Shown one piece after another: positions 9,533-19,402 of a DNA stretch of 64,000 nucleotides. Made by a program: the position numbers and the translations under genes. The DNA comes from Negativicoccus succinicivorans. GTDB taxonomy: Bacteria; Bacillota; Negativicutes; Veillonellales; Negativicoccaceae. The stretch covers positions 248,001 through 312,000 of the forward strand of contig NZ_JACHHI010000001.1 in the NCBI RefSeq assembly GCF_014207605.1. The letters are read 5' to 3'. Numbering within the stretch: the first letter of the stretch is position 1; each line of letters opens with the position of its first letter. The notes under the pieces are model-generated. The model was not told the origin of the DNA and did not search any database. It saw nothing but the letters and a program-made list of their open reading frames with translations.

Positions 9533-10759
9533 CTATTTAAATCCCATTTGTTTACGTACCAGTGGCAATACTTCTAAAAATCGTGCCACTTCCGCTTCCG
9601 TATTATAAATATAGAAGCTTGCTCGATTCGTCGCCGGTGCATGCAAATACGCGCCTAGCGGCTGCGCACAATGATGCCCTGAACGAACCGCAATCCCGTA
9701 ATGATCCAAAATTGTCGCCACATCATGCGGATGCACACCGTCAACTAAAAATGTAATTACGCCGTGCTTTTCCGCGGGATTTGTCGTGCCGATAATCTTT
9801 ACAAACGGCATCTCGGAAAGACCCGTAAGAGCCATTTCCGTCAGCTTTTTCTCATGCGCAACAATCGCATCCCAACCGATCGCTTCCAAATACTTTATGG
9901 CAGCAGCCAGGGATACCGCACCTTCCACATTTTGTGTGCCGGCTTCAAATTTAAAGGGCAAAGTATTGAATGTAGTGGTCTGTTCTTGCACGTATTCAAT
10001 CATATCGCCGCCCAAATTAAATGGTTCCATATCATCAAGCAGCGCTCGTTTTCCGTACAATACACCGATCCCCTGCGAAGCGAGCATCTTGTGGCCGGCA
10101 AATACATAAAAATCACAATCCAGAGCCTGCACATCGACGGCAAAATGAGGCGCCGCCTGTGCCCCGTCTAAAACCACAACTGCTCCGACGGCATGCGCGC
10201 GCTGAATCATCTCTTGGACTGGCACATGCATGCCCAACACATTGCTGGCATGACCGAACGCAACAATTTTTGTCGTTTTATCAATTTTTGCAAAGTCGGA
10301 CGGATCAAAATGTCCGTCTTCCGTTAAATAAATATATTCCAGTGTCGCTCCGGTCACACGTGCAACTCGCTGCCATGTAACCAAGTTGGCATGGTGTTCG
10401 GCGATCGTGATGACGATTTTATCGCCATCCTTGAGATGCGTCTCACCATAACTGCGGGCGATGAGATTTAGGCTTTCCGTCGCATTACGCGTAAAAATAA
10501 TCTCATCCGAACTTGCGGCATGGATGAAACGAGCCACCACTTCCCGTGCACCGTCATATGCGAGAGATGCGGTTTGCGCTAAACGATGTGCACCGCGATG
10601 TGGATTACCATGTTGCGAGAATACGTACTCCTCGACCGCCTCCATGACTTGCCGGGGCCGGTGGGTTGTCGCCGCATTATCAAAATAAATCAGCGGCTCC
10701 TCTCCCACTTGTGTTTGTAAAATAGGAAAATCCTTACGTATGTTTTCCAGATCCATCAT
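9533..10759 (-). CDS. sufS: Cysteine desulfurase SufS
   Basis: PLP-dependent cysteine desulfurase (408 residues) that releases persulfide sulfur for cluster assembly. The PLP lysine is Lys224 in AGHKMLASQG, and the persulfide cysteine is Cys364 in RSGHHCAQP. The N terminus (FPIL...IYFDNAATTHRP) is that of group II desulfurases. It starts with tandem ATGs overlapping the sufD stop and hands sulfur to SufU encoded 12 bases downstream. Confidence 0.97.
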   Translation of the reverse strand: MMDLENIRKDFPILQTQVGEEPLIYFDNAATTHRPRQVMEAVEEYVFSQHGNPHRGAHRLAQTASLAYDGAREVVARFIHAASSDEIIFTRNATESLNLIARSYGETHLKDGDKIVITIAEHHANLVTWQRVARVTGATLEYIYLTEDGHFDPSDFAKIDKTTKIVAFGHASNVLGMHVPVQEMIQRAHAVGAVVVLDGAQAAPHFAVDVQALDCDFYVFAGHKMLASQGIGVLYGKRALLDDMEPFNLGGDMIEYVQEQTTTFNTLPFKFEAGTQNVEGAVSLAAAIKYLEAIGWDAIVAHEKKLTEMALTGLSEMPFVKIIGTTNPAEKHGVITFLVDGVHPHDVATILDHYGIAVRSGHHCAQPLGAYLHAPATNRASFYIYNTEAEVARFLEVLPLVRKQMGFK

Positions 10760-11832
10760 ATCGCTTCCATCTTTGTCTCTACTGCGGTAAGTACCGTTTC
10801 ACGCAAATCATCGGCAATAATTTTATCAATGACAGGGCGCAACATCGCTTCTACCACTAAACGCTTCGCTTCTTCCTGTGAAAAGCCTCGGCTCATTAAG
10901 TAGTATAACCGTTCTTTATCCATTTGGCCGGCACTGGAGGCATGATTTCCCTGCACATCATCTTCCGTACATAAAAGCAAGGGCAAAGAGATATTTTTCG
11001 CCTGCGGACTCAAAAGCACGACATAATCTTCCTCGTTGCCAATCGCTCCCGACGATCCGTGCTTGAAGTCAATACAGCCGCGAAAAACTTTTTTTGCCGC
11101 ATCTCGTAAGGCTCCATAAGTCGCTAAATGAGATTCGGTTTTCTTCCCGAAATGGTTACGATCGTAATACAAGTCAAGATGCTGCTTTTCGTTGGCTACA
11201 TAAACGCCTTCTTCGGAAAGCGTAGATGCTTCACCTAACAAATCCGCATCGCTGTGATAGATAATGCGCTCCGCACCGAATTCGGCGCCGATAAATGCCG
11301 CTTGCGATGCGGTATTAAGCCGAGTGTAACGATGCTCAATCGCAGTCGTCAGAGGCACGCCTGTATGAACCTTAGTAATTTTTAATACGGCATTGTCACC
11401 GACAGAACTTAAAATGGCATAGTTCAATCGTCCGTCATTTTTGCTTTCATTGTCAATGGCAATCTCCAACGCTAATTCGGCATTTGCCCGCACGTCGATG
11501 ACAACTGCACCCAACCAGTGATTTTGTGTTTCCGTGAATGTGAGGTTCAAACGAAGTTGTTGCTTGGTGTCCTCCGGTACGACAATTTTGAATTGCTGCG
11601 CTGCGTCACTCATCGTTTCCGCAAACGTTTCAGGATCCGCACCGCGAAATTGCGGTCGTAAAAACGCAAGAGATGCTGTCGTTATTCCTGTAACGCATTC
11701 GACTTGTTCTGGCTGCGACCACACTGCCGTAAGTTGTGAGGCGTCTACATGAGCCGCCACATCCAATTCCGTGTAATTGGCTTTCGTCCAGCGATAGGTT
11801 GTCATCGGCAGTAAGTTAAATTGTTTTTTCAT
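10756..11832 (-). CDS. sufD: Fe-S cluster assembly protein SufD
   Basis: Beta-helix scaffold partner of SufB in the SufBCD complex. It has 358 residues and the C-terminal core motif LYYLMSRGFSQEEAKRLVV, shared with SufB. Conserved DLYYDRNHFG and KVFRGCIDFKHGSSG blocks precede it. It lies 8 bases after sufB and overlaps sufS by 4 bases. Confidence 0.94.
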   Translation of the reverse strand: MKKQFNLLPMTTYRWTKANYTELDVAAHVDASQLTAVWSQPEQVECVTGITTASLAFLRPQFRGADPETFAETMSDAAQQFKIVVPEDTKQQLRLNLTFTETQNHWLGAVVIDVRANAELALEIAIDNESKNDGRLNYAILSSVGDNAVLKITKVHTGVPLTTAIEHRYTRLNTASQAAFIGAEFGAERIIYHSDADLLGEASTLSEEGVYVANEKQHLDLYYDRNHFGKKTESHLATYGALRDAAKKVFRGCIDFKHGSSGAIGNEEDYVVLLSPQAKNISLPLLLCTEDDVQGNHASSAGQMDKERLYYLMSRGFSQEEAKRLVVEAMLRPVIDKIIADDLRETVLTAVETKMEAI

Positions 11833-11840
11833 TTTTCCTC

Positions 11841-13259
11841 CTACCCGATGGAACCTTCGAATTCCAAACGTATCAAATTATTCATTTCCACTGCATATTC
11901 CAACGGCAATTCTTTAGAAATCGGCTCGGCAAAGCCGCGTACCAGCATGGCTTTCGCCTCGTCCTCCGAAAGGCCCCGACTCATCAGATAATAAATAGCT
12001 TCATCGCTGATGCGTCCAATCTTAGCCTCGTGTCCCAAATCAACATCGTCGTTTTCAATAGAGATATCCGGTACCGTATCGGAACGTGACTGGTCATCCA
12101 GCATCAGCGACTCGCAGCTGACAGAAGATTTAGCCCCTTTAGCCTTCGGTCCGATCCGCAAAAGGCCGCGATAAATCGCTGCACCGCCACTCTTAGATAT
12201 CGATTTGCTATTGATGTTTGAAGTTGTATTTTTTCCTAAATGAACGACCTTCGAACCTGTGTCTAATGTCTGTCCTTCCCCCGCAAATGTAATACCGGTA
12301 AATTCACAGACGGAGTTGTCTCCTTTTAAAATCGTCATCGGATACAGCATGGAAACATGCGAACCAAACGATCCGCTAACCCATTCCATACGTGCGTCCT
12401 TGCCGATCAACGCACGTTTTGTATTGAGGTTGTACATATTCTTCGACCAATTTTCAATCGTCGAATAGCGTAATTCCGCACCGTCAGCAACAAATAATTC
12501 GACACACCCGGCATGCAAATTCGCCACATTGTAGCGAGGCGCTGAACAGCCCTCAATAAAATGGCACTTCGCCCCCGGTTCCAAAATAATCAGCGTATGT
12601 TCAAACTGCCCGGCTCCCGGCGCATTCAAACGGAAGTAACTCTGTAAGGGAATCTTGACATCAACTCCTGCCGGCACAAAAACATATGATCCGCCTGACC
12701 ATACTGCGCCATGCAAAGCGGCAAATTTGTGATCGTTCGGCGGCACCAGCGTCATAAAGTGACGGCGCACGATATCTTCATGTTCTTTGAGTGCCGTCTC
12801 AAAATCCGTATAAATGACGCCCTGTTTCACCAGATCTTCCTGGATATTGTGGTACACCACCTCAGAGTCATATTGCGCCCCAACACCGGCAAGCGAAGTT
12901 TGCTCCGCACGCGGAATACCCAAACGATCAAACGTTTCTTTGATATCCTGCGGCACGTCATCCCAACTTGCTTTCATATCAGTACGGGGACGCACATAGG
13001 TCACAATTTCTTCCATGTTTAAGCCGGAAATATCCGGCGCCCACGGTGGTACATCCATCTGTTGATAAATCGCAAGCGAGCGCAAGCGAAAATCAAGCAT
13101 CCATTGCGGCTCATCTTTTTTGGCGGAAATTTCACGTACGATGTCCGGCGTTAATCCCGAATCCGTCTTATAGTCATACGAAAAACTGTCGCGCACGTCG
13201 TAAACGCCACGTTCCATGTCGGCAACATATGTTTTTTTGCGTTTTTCTTCAGCCATCAT
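11841..13259 (-). CDS. sufB: Fe-S cluster assembly protein SufB
   Basis: Main scaffold subunit of SufBCD, on which the cluster is built. It has 472 residues from the ATG at 13259 (a second ATG at 13256 is better spaced from AGGTGA). Conserved features are the YDSEVVYHNIQEDL segment, HTLIILEPGAKCHFIEGCSAP, and the C-terminal AIYYLMSRGLSEDEAKAML. An in-frame extension 20 codons further upstream would run into sufC and is not preferred. Confidence 0.96.
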   Translation of the reverse strand: MMAEEKRKKTYVADMERGVYDVRDSFSYDYKTDSGLTPDIVREISAKKDEPQWMLDFRLRSLAIYQQMDVPPWAPDISGLNMEEIVTYVRPRTDMKASWDDVPQDIKETFDRLGIPRAEQTSLAGVGAQYDSEVVYHNIQEDLVKQGVIYTDFETALKEHEDIVRRHFMTLVPPNDHKFAALHGAVWSGGSYVFVPAGVDVKIPLQSYFRLNAPGAGQFEHTLIILEPGAKCHFIEGCSAPRYNVANLHAGCVELFVADGAELRYSTIENWSKNMYNLNTKRALIGKDARMEWVSGSFGSHVSMLYPMTILKGDNSVCEFTGITFAGEGQTLDTGSKVVHLGKNTTSNINSKSISKSGGAAIYRGLLRIGPKAKGAKSSVSCESLMLDDQSRSDTVPDISIENDDVDLGHEAKIGRISDEAIYYLMSRGLSEDEAKAMLVRGFAEPISKELPLEYAVEMNNLIRLEFEGSIG

Positions 13260-13260
13260 G

Positions 13261-14001
13261 TCACCTGTTTCGCAAATGATCAAACCCCTGCGCTTCAATC
13301 GTATCGATGAGAGACGCATCGCCTTCGGTTACGAAATTTCCGTTCATCATTACATGTACTTTATCGGGGGTGATGTATTTTAACAATTGATTGTGATGTG
13401 TGATGATGATAAATGCGTGTTCAGGGCTATGGTAGTCGGCAATTGCCTGGGAGACAATACGGACAGCATCCACATCGAGTCCCGAGTCCGTTTCATCTAA
13501 AATAGCCAATTTCGGTTCCAGCATCTTCATCTGTAAGATTTCACTTTTCTTGCGTTCTCCGCCTGAAAATCCGTCATTTACGTAACGATCGGCATAGGCG
13601 ATATCCATATCTAGGGAACGCATTTCCTGGTGGAGCTTGCGCTTAAACGGAAATAATCGTTGCGGTTCACCGGAGACCGTTACTTTTGCCGTACGCAAAA
13701 AATTTTCTACCGTAATTCCGGGTACCGCAAGCGGCGACTGAAAAGAAAGAAAAATTCCCGCTTTAGCGCGTTCATCTACGCTATAGTCAGTGATATCTTT
13801 TCCTTCAAAATAAATTTTCCCTTGGGTAACTGTATAGGCGGGATTTCCCATAATGGCGTGCATTAAAGTCGATTTTCCGGCCCCGTTGGTTCCCATCACA
13901 ACATGCACTTCACCGTGCTCAATGGTGAGATTGACACCATGTAAAAGTTCTTTATCTTCGACCGCTACATGCAGGTCTTCAATGCGTAATAATTCAGACA
14001 T
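13261..14001 (-). CDS. sufC: Fe-S cluster assembly ATPase SufC
   Basis: ABC-type ATPase that drives conformational change in SufBCD. It has 246 residues. Walker A is GTNGAGKST, the signature is FSGGERKKSEI, and Walker B is LAILDETDSGLD, the SufC form with D at the usual proline position. It is the first gene of the operon, with ribosome site AAGGAGGATTT before the ATG. Confidence 0.97.
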   Translation of the reverse strand: MSELLRIEDLHVAVEDKELLHGVNLTIEHGEVHVVMGTNGAGKSTLMHAIMGNPAYTVTQGKIYFEGKDITDYSVDERAKAGIFLSFQSPLAVPGITVENFLRTAKVTVSGEPQRLFPFKRKLHQEMRSLDMDIAYADRYVNDGFSGGERKKSEILQMKMLEPKLAILDETDSGLDVDAVRIVSQAIADYHSPEHAFIIITHHNQLLKYITPDKVHVMMNGNFVTEGDASLIDTIEAQGFDHLRNR

Positions 14002-14059
14002 AAATCCTCCTTGGAGTCGTGCCTTACTATATATAAATTTTTCAATATTCTATATTTTA

Positions 14060-14088
14060 AGAGTAACGTATTTATGTAGCAAAGTCAA
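14060..14088 (-). promoter_or_regulatory. Candidate promoter of the suf operon
   Basis: TTGACT (14088-14083), a 17-base spacer and TACTCT (14065-14060) on the minus strand. The -35 box is good and the -10 box weak. The region down to sufC is AT-rich and no clear regulator site was recognised. Confidence 0.4.
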
Positions 14089-14106
14089 TAAATCGGCTCT
14101 TCATAA

Positions 14107-14133
14107 AAAAACACCAATTGCAATTGGTGTTTT
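14107..14133 (-). terminator. Terminator of lysC-lysA
   Basis: The hairpin formed by AAAACACCAATTG and CAATTGGTGTTTT is followed on the minus strand by a run of seven T. It begins at the lysA stop codon. Confidence 0.88.
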
Positions 14134-15389
14134 CAGCGTGGTAAATCGGGGTAGTCCAGTGTAGCGAAATAATCGCGTAATGTTTCCGGTCGGCGAATTT
14201 GTTGCACTTGCCCATTCGATTTCAGTAACAATTCACGAGCGCGTAACTTGCCGTTGTAATTGAACCCCATCGCATACCCGTGTGCGCCGGTATCATGAAG
14301 GATAAGAATATCTCCCATCACGATTTCCGGAAGTGGCCGCTGAACCGCGAACTTATCGTTATTCTCGCATAACGATCCGACTACATCATAGATATGATCG
14401 CACGGCACGTCATCCTTACCGAGAACGGTGAGATGATGGTATGCACCGTACATTCCCGGACGCATCAGATCCGCCATCGAGGTATCTACTCCGATATAAT
14501 TTCGATATGTATGTTTATAGTGGATGGCACTGGTGACAAGCCAACCGTACGGTCCGGTAATAGCACGACCGCATTCCAAAGCTAATGCAACATCTTGCAA
14601 GCCGCAAGGTGCTAATATTTCTCCATACAGTTTCCGGACACGATTACCATAATCCTGATAGTCAAGAGGTATTTCATCCGGCCGATAGGCGATACCGATA
14701 CCACCGCCTAAGTCGATAAAGTCAATTCGGATTCCTTCCTCATGACAAATTTCCGCCGCAAGAGTAAACATCATTTTCGCGGTCTGCGCCAACTCCTCAA
14801 TGTCGAGAGTATTGGACACAATCATCGTATGCAGACCGATCCATTGAATATTTTGTTTTTTTGCCCATCGCACAGCAGCAAAAATCTGCTCTTTGGTCAT
14901 ACCATACTTGGCTTCTTCCGGATGACCGATAATATCATTTCCGTAACCGATTGCTCCGGGATTATATCGAAAACAAATTTTTTCCGGTAACCAGTCTCGT
15001 TCTTTCAAATCCGGCAAGTGAGAAATATCATCGACATTTATGATGGTATTATCCTGATACGCTCGTTCGTACTCTGCCGGCGCGGTATTGTTGGAAGAAA
15101 AAATAATTTCGTCGTCCCGAAAGCCCACCGCATGCGCAAGCACCAGTTCAGGAAGTGAGCTGCAATCGGCGCCGCAACCTTCTTCACGCAATATTTCCAT
15201 CAAGTACGGATTAGGATTTGCTTTGACCGCGTAATATTCCCGAAAGCGAGGATGCCAGGAAAAAGCCGCTTGCAGTTGACGCACATTTTCCCGTATACCT
15301 TTTTCATCATAGAGATGAAAAGGTGTACCGTACTCTTGTACAAGCTCACACAACGCCGCTTCACTGAGCGGAATCGATTTTTTCATCAT
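14133..15389 (-). CDS. lysA: Diaminopimelate decarboxylase
   Basis: PLP enzyme of fold type III that decarboxylates meso-diaminopimelate to L-lysine. It has 418 residues. The PLP lysine is in YYAVKANPNP (about 57), the glycine-rich phosphate site is DLGGGIGI, and the C-terminal catalytic Cys-Glu is in GSLCENND. A GAHGYAMGFNYNGK segment near the end is typical. The start overlaps the lysC stop, and together they form a two-gene lysine operon. Confidence 0.92.
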   Translation of the reverse strand: MMKKSIPLSEAALCELVQEYGTPFHLYDEKGIRENVRQLQAAFSWHPRFREYYAVKANPNPYLMEILREEGCGADCSSLPELVLAHAVGFRDDEIIFSSNNTAPAEYERAYQDNTIINVDDISHLPDLKERDWLPEKICFRYNPGAIGYGNDIIGHPEEAKYGMTKEQIFAAVRWAKKQNIQWIGLHTMIVSNTLDIEELAQTAKMMFTLAAEICHEEGIRIDFIDLGGGIGIAYRPDEIPLDYQDYGNRVRKLYGEILAPCGLQDVALALECGRAITGPYGWLVTSAIHYKHTYRNYIGVDTSMADLMRPGMYGAYHHLTVLGKDDVPCDHIYDVVGSLCENNDKFAVQRPLPEIVMGDILILHDTGAHGYAMGFNYNGKLRARELLLKSNGQVQQIRRPETLRDYFATLDYPDLPR

Positions 15390-16621
15390 TGCGCTGCGTC
15401 GGTGCTTTCCAAGAATCGAGCATGAATCAAGGCAACTGCCTTTTCGGCATCCCGCTCGTCTATCAGGCAGGAGATGCTGATTTCCGAAGTGCTGATAATT
15501 TGAATATTGATATTCCCGTCTGCAAATGCGCCGAACATGTCCGCTGCAACCCCGGGCGTACCAAGCATACCCGCGCCGACAACCGACACTTTCGCGACAT
15601 CCGTGGCATATAAAATGTCCTTAATACCATGATCGCGCTTAAACACTTCAAGAACTTCCTGTGCCTGCGGAAAATCACTTTCTGCAATCGTAAAAACAAT
15701 ATCCGTTTTGGAATCATCCGATTCGCGAATACTCTGTACAATCATGTCTACATCAATATTGGCTTTGGCCAGGTAGCTGAAAATCATATGCGCCACGCCC
15801 GGCCGATTATCCACGCCCAGAACCGTCACTTTAGCTACATTGGTGTCATGCGCGACGCCACGAATAGCAGCTTGCTTTCCTTCCATGTTGTACTCCTCCT
15901 GAATCATCGTTCCTTCTGTTTCCGTAAATGTTGAACGTACATGAATCGGTACACGATAACGGCTTCCCATTTCTACTGCCCGAGGCTGCATAACACCGGC
16001 GCCAAGTCGTGCCATCTCAAGCATCTCACCATACGTGATTTCCTTCATCTTGAAGGCTTGTGGAACCACACGCGGATCTGCCGTATAAACGCCATCCACA
16101 TCCGTAAAAATTTCGCAAACATCCGCTTGCAGTGCGCCGGCTAAAGCAACTGCCGTAGTATCACTGCCGCCCCGTCCCAATGTCACCATATCACCATTGT
16201 CAGCAAGGCCCTGGAAGCCGGCAACAATCACGATATTACCTTCGTTAAGAGCGGTGAAAACACGCTCCGGATTGATGTCTAAGATGCGTCCTTTGCCGTA
16301 AGACCGACTAGTTTGAATGCCGGCCTGCTGTCCCGTAAAAGAAATCGCAGGCTGTCCCAGCTCTATAAATGTCATCGCAAGCAAAGCGATGGAAACCTGT
16401 TCACCGGTGGTAAGCAGCATATCCAGCTCACGACCGTATGCTTTGTGCGTACATTGTTTCGCCAAGGCCATTAAATCGTCTGTCGAATCCCCCATTGCCG
16501 AGACGACAACAACGATTCTGTCTGTCGGTTGTTTCGACGCCAAAATGCGCTCTGCAATGTGACGGATTTTTTCTGGCGTTGCTACGGAAGAACCGCCAAA
16601 CTTTTTGACCTGTAACGTCAT
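15386..16621 (-). CDS. lysC: Aspartate kinase
   Basis: First step of the aspartate pathway (aspartate to aspartyl phosphate), feeding lysine and diaminopimelate. It has 411 residues. The kinase domain begins KKFGGSSVATPEKI and contains GRGGSDTTAVALA and FTDVDGVYTADPR. Two ACT domains follow (about 265-400), so feedback control by an amino acid is likely. AAGGAGGCAAAGT precedes the ATG. The short leader has no lysine riboswitch. Confidence 0.96.
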   Translation of the reverse strand: MTLQVKKFGGSSVATPEKIRHIAERILASKQPTDRIVVVVSAMGDSTDDLMALAKQCTHKAYGRELDMLLTTGEQVSIALLAMTFIELGQPAISFTGQQAGIQTSRSYGKGRILDINPERVFTALNEGNIVIVAGFQGLADNGDMVTLGRGGSDTTAVALAGALQADVCEIFTDVDGVYTADPRVVPQAFKMKEITYGEMLEMARLGAGVMQPRAVEMGSRYRVPIHVRSTFTETEGTMIQEEYNMEGKQAAIRGVAHDTNVAKVTVLGVDNRPGVAHMIFSYLAKANIDVDMIVQSIRESDDSKTDIVFTIAESDFPQAQEVLEVFKRDHGIKDILYATDVAKVSVVGAGMLGTPGVAADMFGAFADGNINIQIISTSEISISCLIDERDAEKAVALIHARFLESTDAAQ

Positions 16622-16659
16622 ACTTTGCCTCCTTAAATATTTAAAAATACTTATTTAAC

Positions 16660-16688
16660 ATGGTAACATTAACACCCGCTTGTGTAAA
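16660..16688 (-). promoter_or_regulatory. Promoter of lysC-lysA
   Basis: TTTACA (16688-16683), a 17-base spacer and TACCAT (16665-16660) on the minus strand, about 40 bases before the lysC start. Confidence 0.6.
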
Positions 16689-16697
16689 GAACTTATC

Positions 16698-16735
16698 ATA
16701 TAAAAAAGAGCGGTTTAAACCGCTCTTTTTTATAT
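16698..16735 (-). terminator. Terminator after cobO
   Basis: A perfect 38-base palindrome centred on GCGGTTTAAACCGC with long flanking A and T runs, lying between cobO and the lysC promoter. It closes the tonB-to-cobO transcript. Confidence 0.9.
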
Positions 16736-16757
16736 GATTTACACAGTTATTATTTTT

Positions 16758-17297
16758 TTAAAATTCAATGCCCCGACGTGCGCGAATACCTTTCTCAAAT
16801 GCATGCTTGATCAGTTTCATTTCAGTTACTGTATCAGCAATCGCAATAACCTCCGGACGCGCATTGCGTCCCGTCAAAACAATGTTCAATCGTTCCGGAC
16901 GTTTTTTTATTAAATCGACGACATCTTCCACCCGTAACAGACCGAAATCCACCGCGTAATTAACTTCATCCAAAATAATCAGGTCCCATTGATCCGACAT
17001 CACTTCGTTTTTGACCGTCTCCCACGCAGCACGTGCTTTTTCCTGATGCTGTTGAAACTCTTTCTGACCACCGTCTTTTTTATTGTGACGTACGAACCCG
17101 TTTCCTAAAGGATGAATTTCCACATCCGGCGACAATCGCTCCAACGCACTGAGTTCGCCGTATTTCCAAGCGCCTTTGATAAATTGTAATATCAGCACCT
17201 TTTGGCCGTTGCCTACAGCTCGCAAAGCAAGTCCCAATGCGGCGGTAGTTTTGCCTTTACCATTGCCGGTATTTACCAATACTAAACCTTTATCCAT
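16758..17297 (-). CDS. cobO: Corrinoid (cob(I)yrinate) adenosyltransferase
   Basis: Transfers adenosine from ATP to cobalt(I) of corrinoids (BtuR/CobO/CobA family). It has 179 residues. The P-loop is NTGNGKGKTTAALG (9-22), with the DLIILDEVNYA Walker B-like block and the LTGRNARPEVI segment. It overlaps cbiA by 8 bases and ends the operon, acting directly after the diamide synthase. Confidence 0.95.
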   Translation of the reverse strand: MDKGLVLVNTGNGKGKTTAALGLALRAVGNGQKVLILQFIKGAWKYGELSALERLSPDVEIHPLGNGFVRHNKKDGGQKEFQQHQEKARAAWETVKNEVMSDQWDLIILDEVNYAVDFGLLRVEDVVDLIKKRPERLNIVLTGRNARPEVIAIADTVTEMKLIKHAFEKGIRARRGIEF

Positions 17298-18678
17298 TTA
17301 ATCTCCCCTGCCGATAGTCATGACAAATAGTCAAGAAGCGTCGCGCCGCTTGCGGAGAGCCATCCCACGCCAAATGTAAGTACGATGCCAATACATTTTG
17401 TGAAACATACCCTTCCTTATGCGGTGTGACATTGCGACTACCGATCAATTCGTATGCCCATGGATATGTTTCGTCGTTCTCCGGAAGTAACGTTGAGAAG
17501 TGAAATTCATGCCCGCGTAGAGTCGCTCCTTTTGTCGCGATAATGCTGTCCTGTTGCGCGGTCGCCGTCACATAGCCGACACGCTGCAACTTATTTTCCA
17601 TTTGCGTCGTTGCAGGTACGATACCCGTCAACGGGTATCGGGTACCGGCAAAATCCGTCACGCTTTCGCAAAGGTACATCAAGCCTCCGCATTCCGCGTA
17701 AATCGGCATACCATCGTCAGCCGCTTGCTTCATTTCCGTAAGCATCTCCCGGTTTTCGCTCAATGCATCCAAAAACATCTCCGGGAAACCGCCGCCCAAA
17801 ATGATTCCGTCAATATCAGGCGGCAATTCTTTGTCAGTTAACGGACTGAAATGAACTAATTCAGCCCCCAACCGCTCCAAATATTGCAAGCTGGTCGGAT
17901 AATAAAAGGAAAATGCCGCATCATGCGCTACGGCGATCCTTACCTTTATCGGTTCGTCAAGCTCCTGTCGCGATTCGATACTAAGATCCGGTGCTTGTTC
18001 GGCCGCGGCGCGCAAACGATCCAAATCAATAGATTCATGCATGACTTTCGCCATCTGTTGAATCACGGCAGTCGGATCGGTTTCCGTCACCGGCGTCAAT
18101 CCCAAGTGCCGTTCCGGCGTTTGGAGCAAATCATTACGATGAATAATACCTAAGACCGGAATCCCCAGCTGTTCAATGCTTTCCCGAACCATTTCGGCAT
18201 GTTTCGGTGAGCCGACACGATTAACGATTACGCCTGCCAACCGAACATCCGGGTCATAATTTTTATACCCAAGCGCAATAGCACCGGCACTTTGTCCCAT
18301 TGACTGCACATTAATAACCAGTATGACCGGCGCCTGCAGACGTTTCGCGATAGCGGCAGTACTACTGATACCGGCAGAGCCTCCATCGTATAGGCCCATG
18401 ACTCCTTCAATGATCGAAAGTTCTGCGCCCTCACTTAACCGCGTAAAATTTTCCGCCAGTTTTTCCTCCGGTACCAACCAAGTATCAAGGTTATATGAAT
18501 CCCGCCCGGACGCCAGCGCATGAAAGCCGGGGTCAATGTAATCCGGCCCTACTTTAAATGGCTGAACAGCATGTCCGGACTGCGTCAATGCCGCGAGCAA
18601 ACCGGTTACAATCGTCGTTTTTCCTACACCGCTGTTCGTTCCGGCAATCACCACTCGTGGTCGGTGGAAGGTTGTCAT
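17290..18678 (-). CDS. cbiA: Cobyrinate a,c-diamide synthase
   Basis: ATP- and glutamine-dependent amidation of the a and c carboxylates of cobyrinate. It has 462 residues. The N-terminal dethiobiotin-synthetase-like P-loop is GTNSGVGKTT (13-22). The C-terminal class I-type glutaminase domain has the nucleophile in YAECGGLMYL, followed by GHEFHFS. The ATG coincides with the last base of the cbiL stop codon. Confidence 0.96.
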   Translation of the reverse strand: MTTFHRPRVVIAGTNSGVGKTTIVTGLLAALTQSGHAVQPFKVGPDYIDPGFHALASGRDSYNLDTWLVPEEKLAENFTRLSEGAELSIIEGVMGLYDGGSAGISSTAAIAKRLQAPVILVINVQSMGQSAGAIALGYKNYDPDVRLAGVIVNRVGSPKHAEMVRESIEQLGIPVLGIIHRNDLLQTPERHLGLTPVTETDPTAVIQQMAKVMHESIDLDRLRAAAEQAPDLSIESRQELDEPIKVRIAVAHDAAFSFYYPTSLQYLERLGAELVHFSPLTDKELPPDIDGIILGGGFPEMFLDALSENREMLTEMKQAADDGMPIYAECGGLMYLCESVTDFAGTRYPLTGIVPATTQMENKLQRVGYVTATAQQDSIIATKGATLRGHEFHFSTLLPENDETYPWAYELIGSRNVTPHKEGYVSQNVLASYLHLAWDGSPQAARRFLTICHDYRQGRLNG

Positions 18679-19385
18679 TAGTGACTCCGTTTCGCTAAGA
18701 TTGTCGATAAATAATTTAACTTTGTATCTTCCGGCAAGGCACGCAAATCGCGATATATGATCTCATCCGGCAAGCCTGCACGCGAAATCATAATCGCATC
18801 ATCAATCAAGTTGTATTTTTCCATCAGCTTTTTAATTATCGGCCAAGTTTTATAAACTTTCATAATAACCAAACTGTCGCTGACCGCAATGACACGTTCC
18901 AATTTTTCTGCATCCGCAGTACCGGGTAAAATGGTAATAACGTCTTCCTGATCGCCGACTGTCCGTCCGATACGAGAAGCAATCGCCAAAAAAGCAGGGA
19001 TGCCCGGAATAGTTTCGATGGGATATTCCGTTTTCTTTAGTGCTCTAAAAATGTACATGTATGTACTGTACAACATGGGATCACCGAGCGTTAAAAACGC
19101 GATATCCTTGCCCTCCGCCAACAATCCGGAAATAATTTTACGGTTTTCCTCCCAGGCTCTTTCCTGAACTGTCATGTCCGGAACCATCGGGAAAACGATA
19201 GGGATAACTTCCGTTGATTTTTTGATAAAAGGCTTGGCAATTTGGTAGGCAACCGAATCGGTTTTCTTCTCCGTTTTCGGAACGATAATCACGTCGACAT
19301 GCTCCAGTGTCCGTACCGCTTTAACCGTTAGAAACTCTGAATCCCCGGGCCCTACACCAATTCCATATAATGTTCCTGTTTGCAT
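18678..19385 (-). CDS. cbiL: Precorrin-2/cobalt-factor II C20-methyltransferase
   Basis: SAM-dependent tetrapyrrole methylase that adds the C20 methyl group. The N-terminal glycine loop is GIGVGPGDSEFLTVKA, and the second family block is FLTLGDPMLYSTYMY. The ATG at 19385 with GGGGG 5 bases upstream is preferred over a GTG at 19397 that has no ribosome site; the product is 235 residues. It follows cbiK by 17 bases, matching the order of the reactions. Confidence 0.93.
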   Translation of the reverse strand: MQTGTLYGIGVGPGDSEFLTVKAVRTLEHVDVIIVPKTEKKTDSVAYQIAKPFIKKSTEVIPIVFPMVPDMTVQERAWEENRKIISGLLAEGKDIAFLTLGDPMLYSTYMYIFRALKKTEYPIETIPGIPAFLAIASRIGRTVGDQEDVITILPGTADAEKLERVIAVSDSLVIMKVYKTWPIIKKLMEKYNLIDDAIMISRAGLPDEIIYRDLRALPEDTKLNYLSTILAKRSH

Positions 19386-19402
19386 ACTAACCCCCACAAA
19401 TT

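Noticed and set aside
13260..13319. Longer sufB start at 13319
   Set aside because: It lies inside sufC; the ATG at 13259/13256 follows AGGTGA and gives a family-sized protein.
16622..16757. Lysine riboswitch before lysC
   Set aside because: The gap is only 136 bases and is filled by a promoter and the cobO terminator; no lysine-box pattern was seen.
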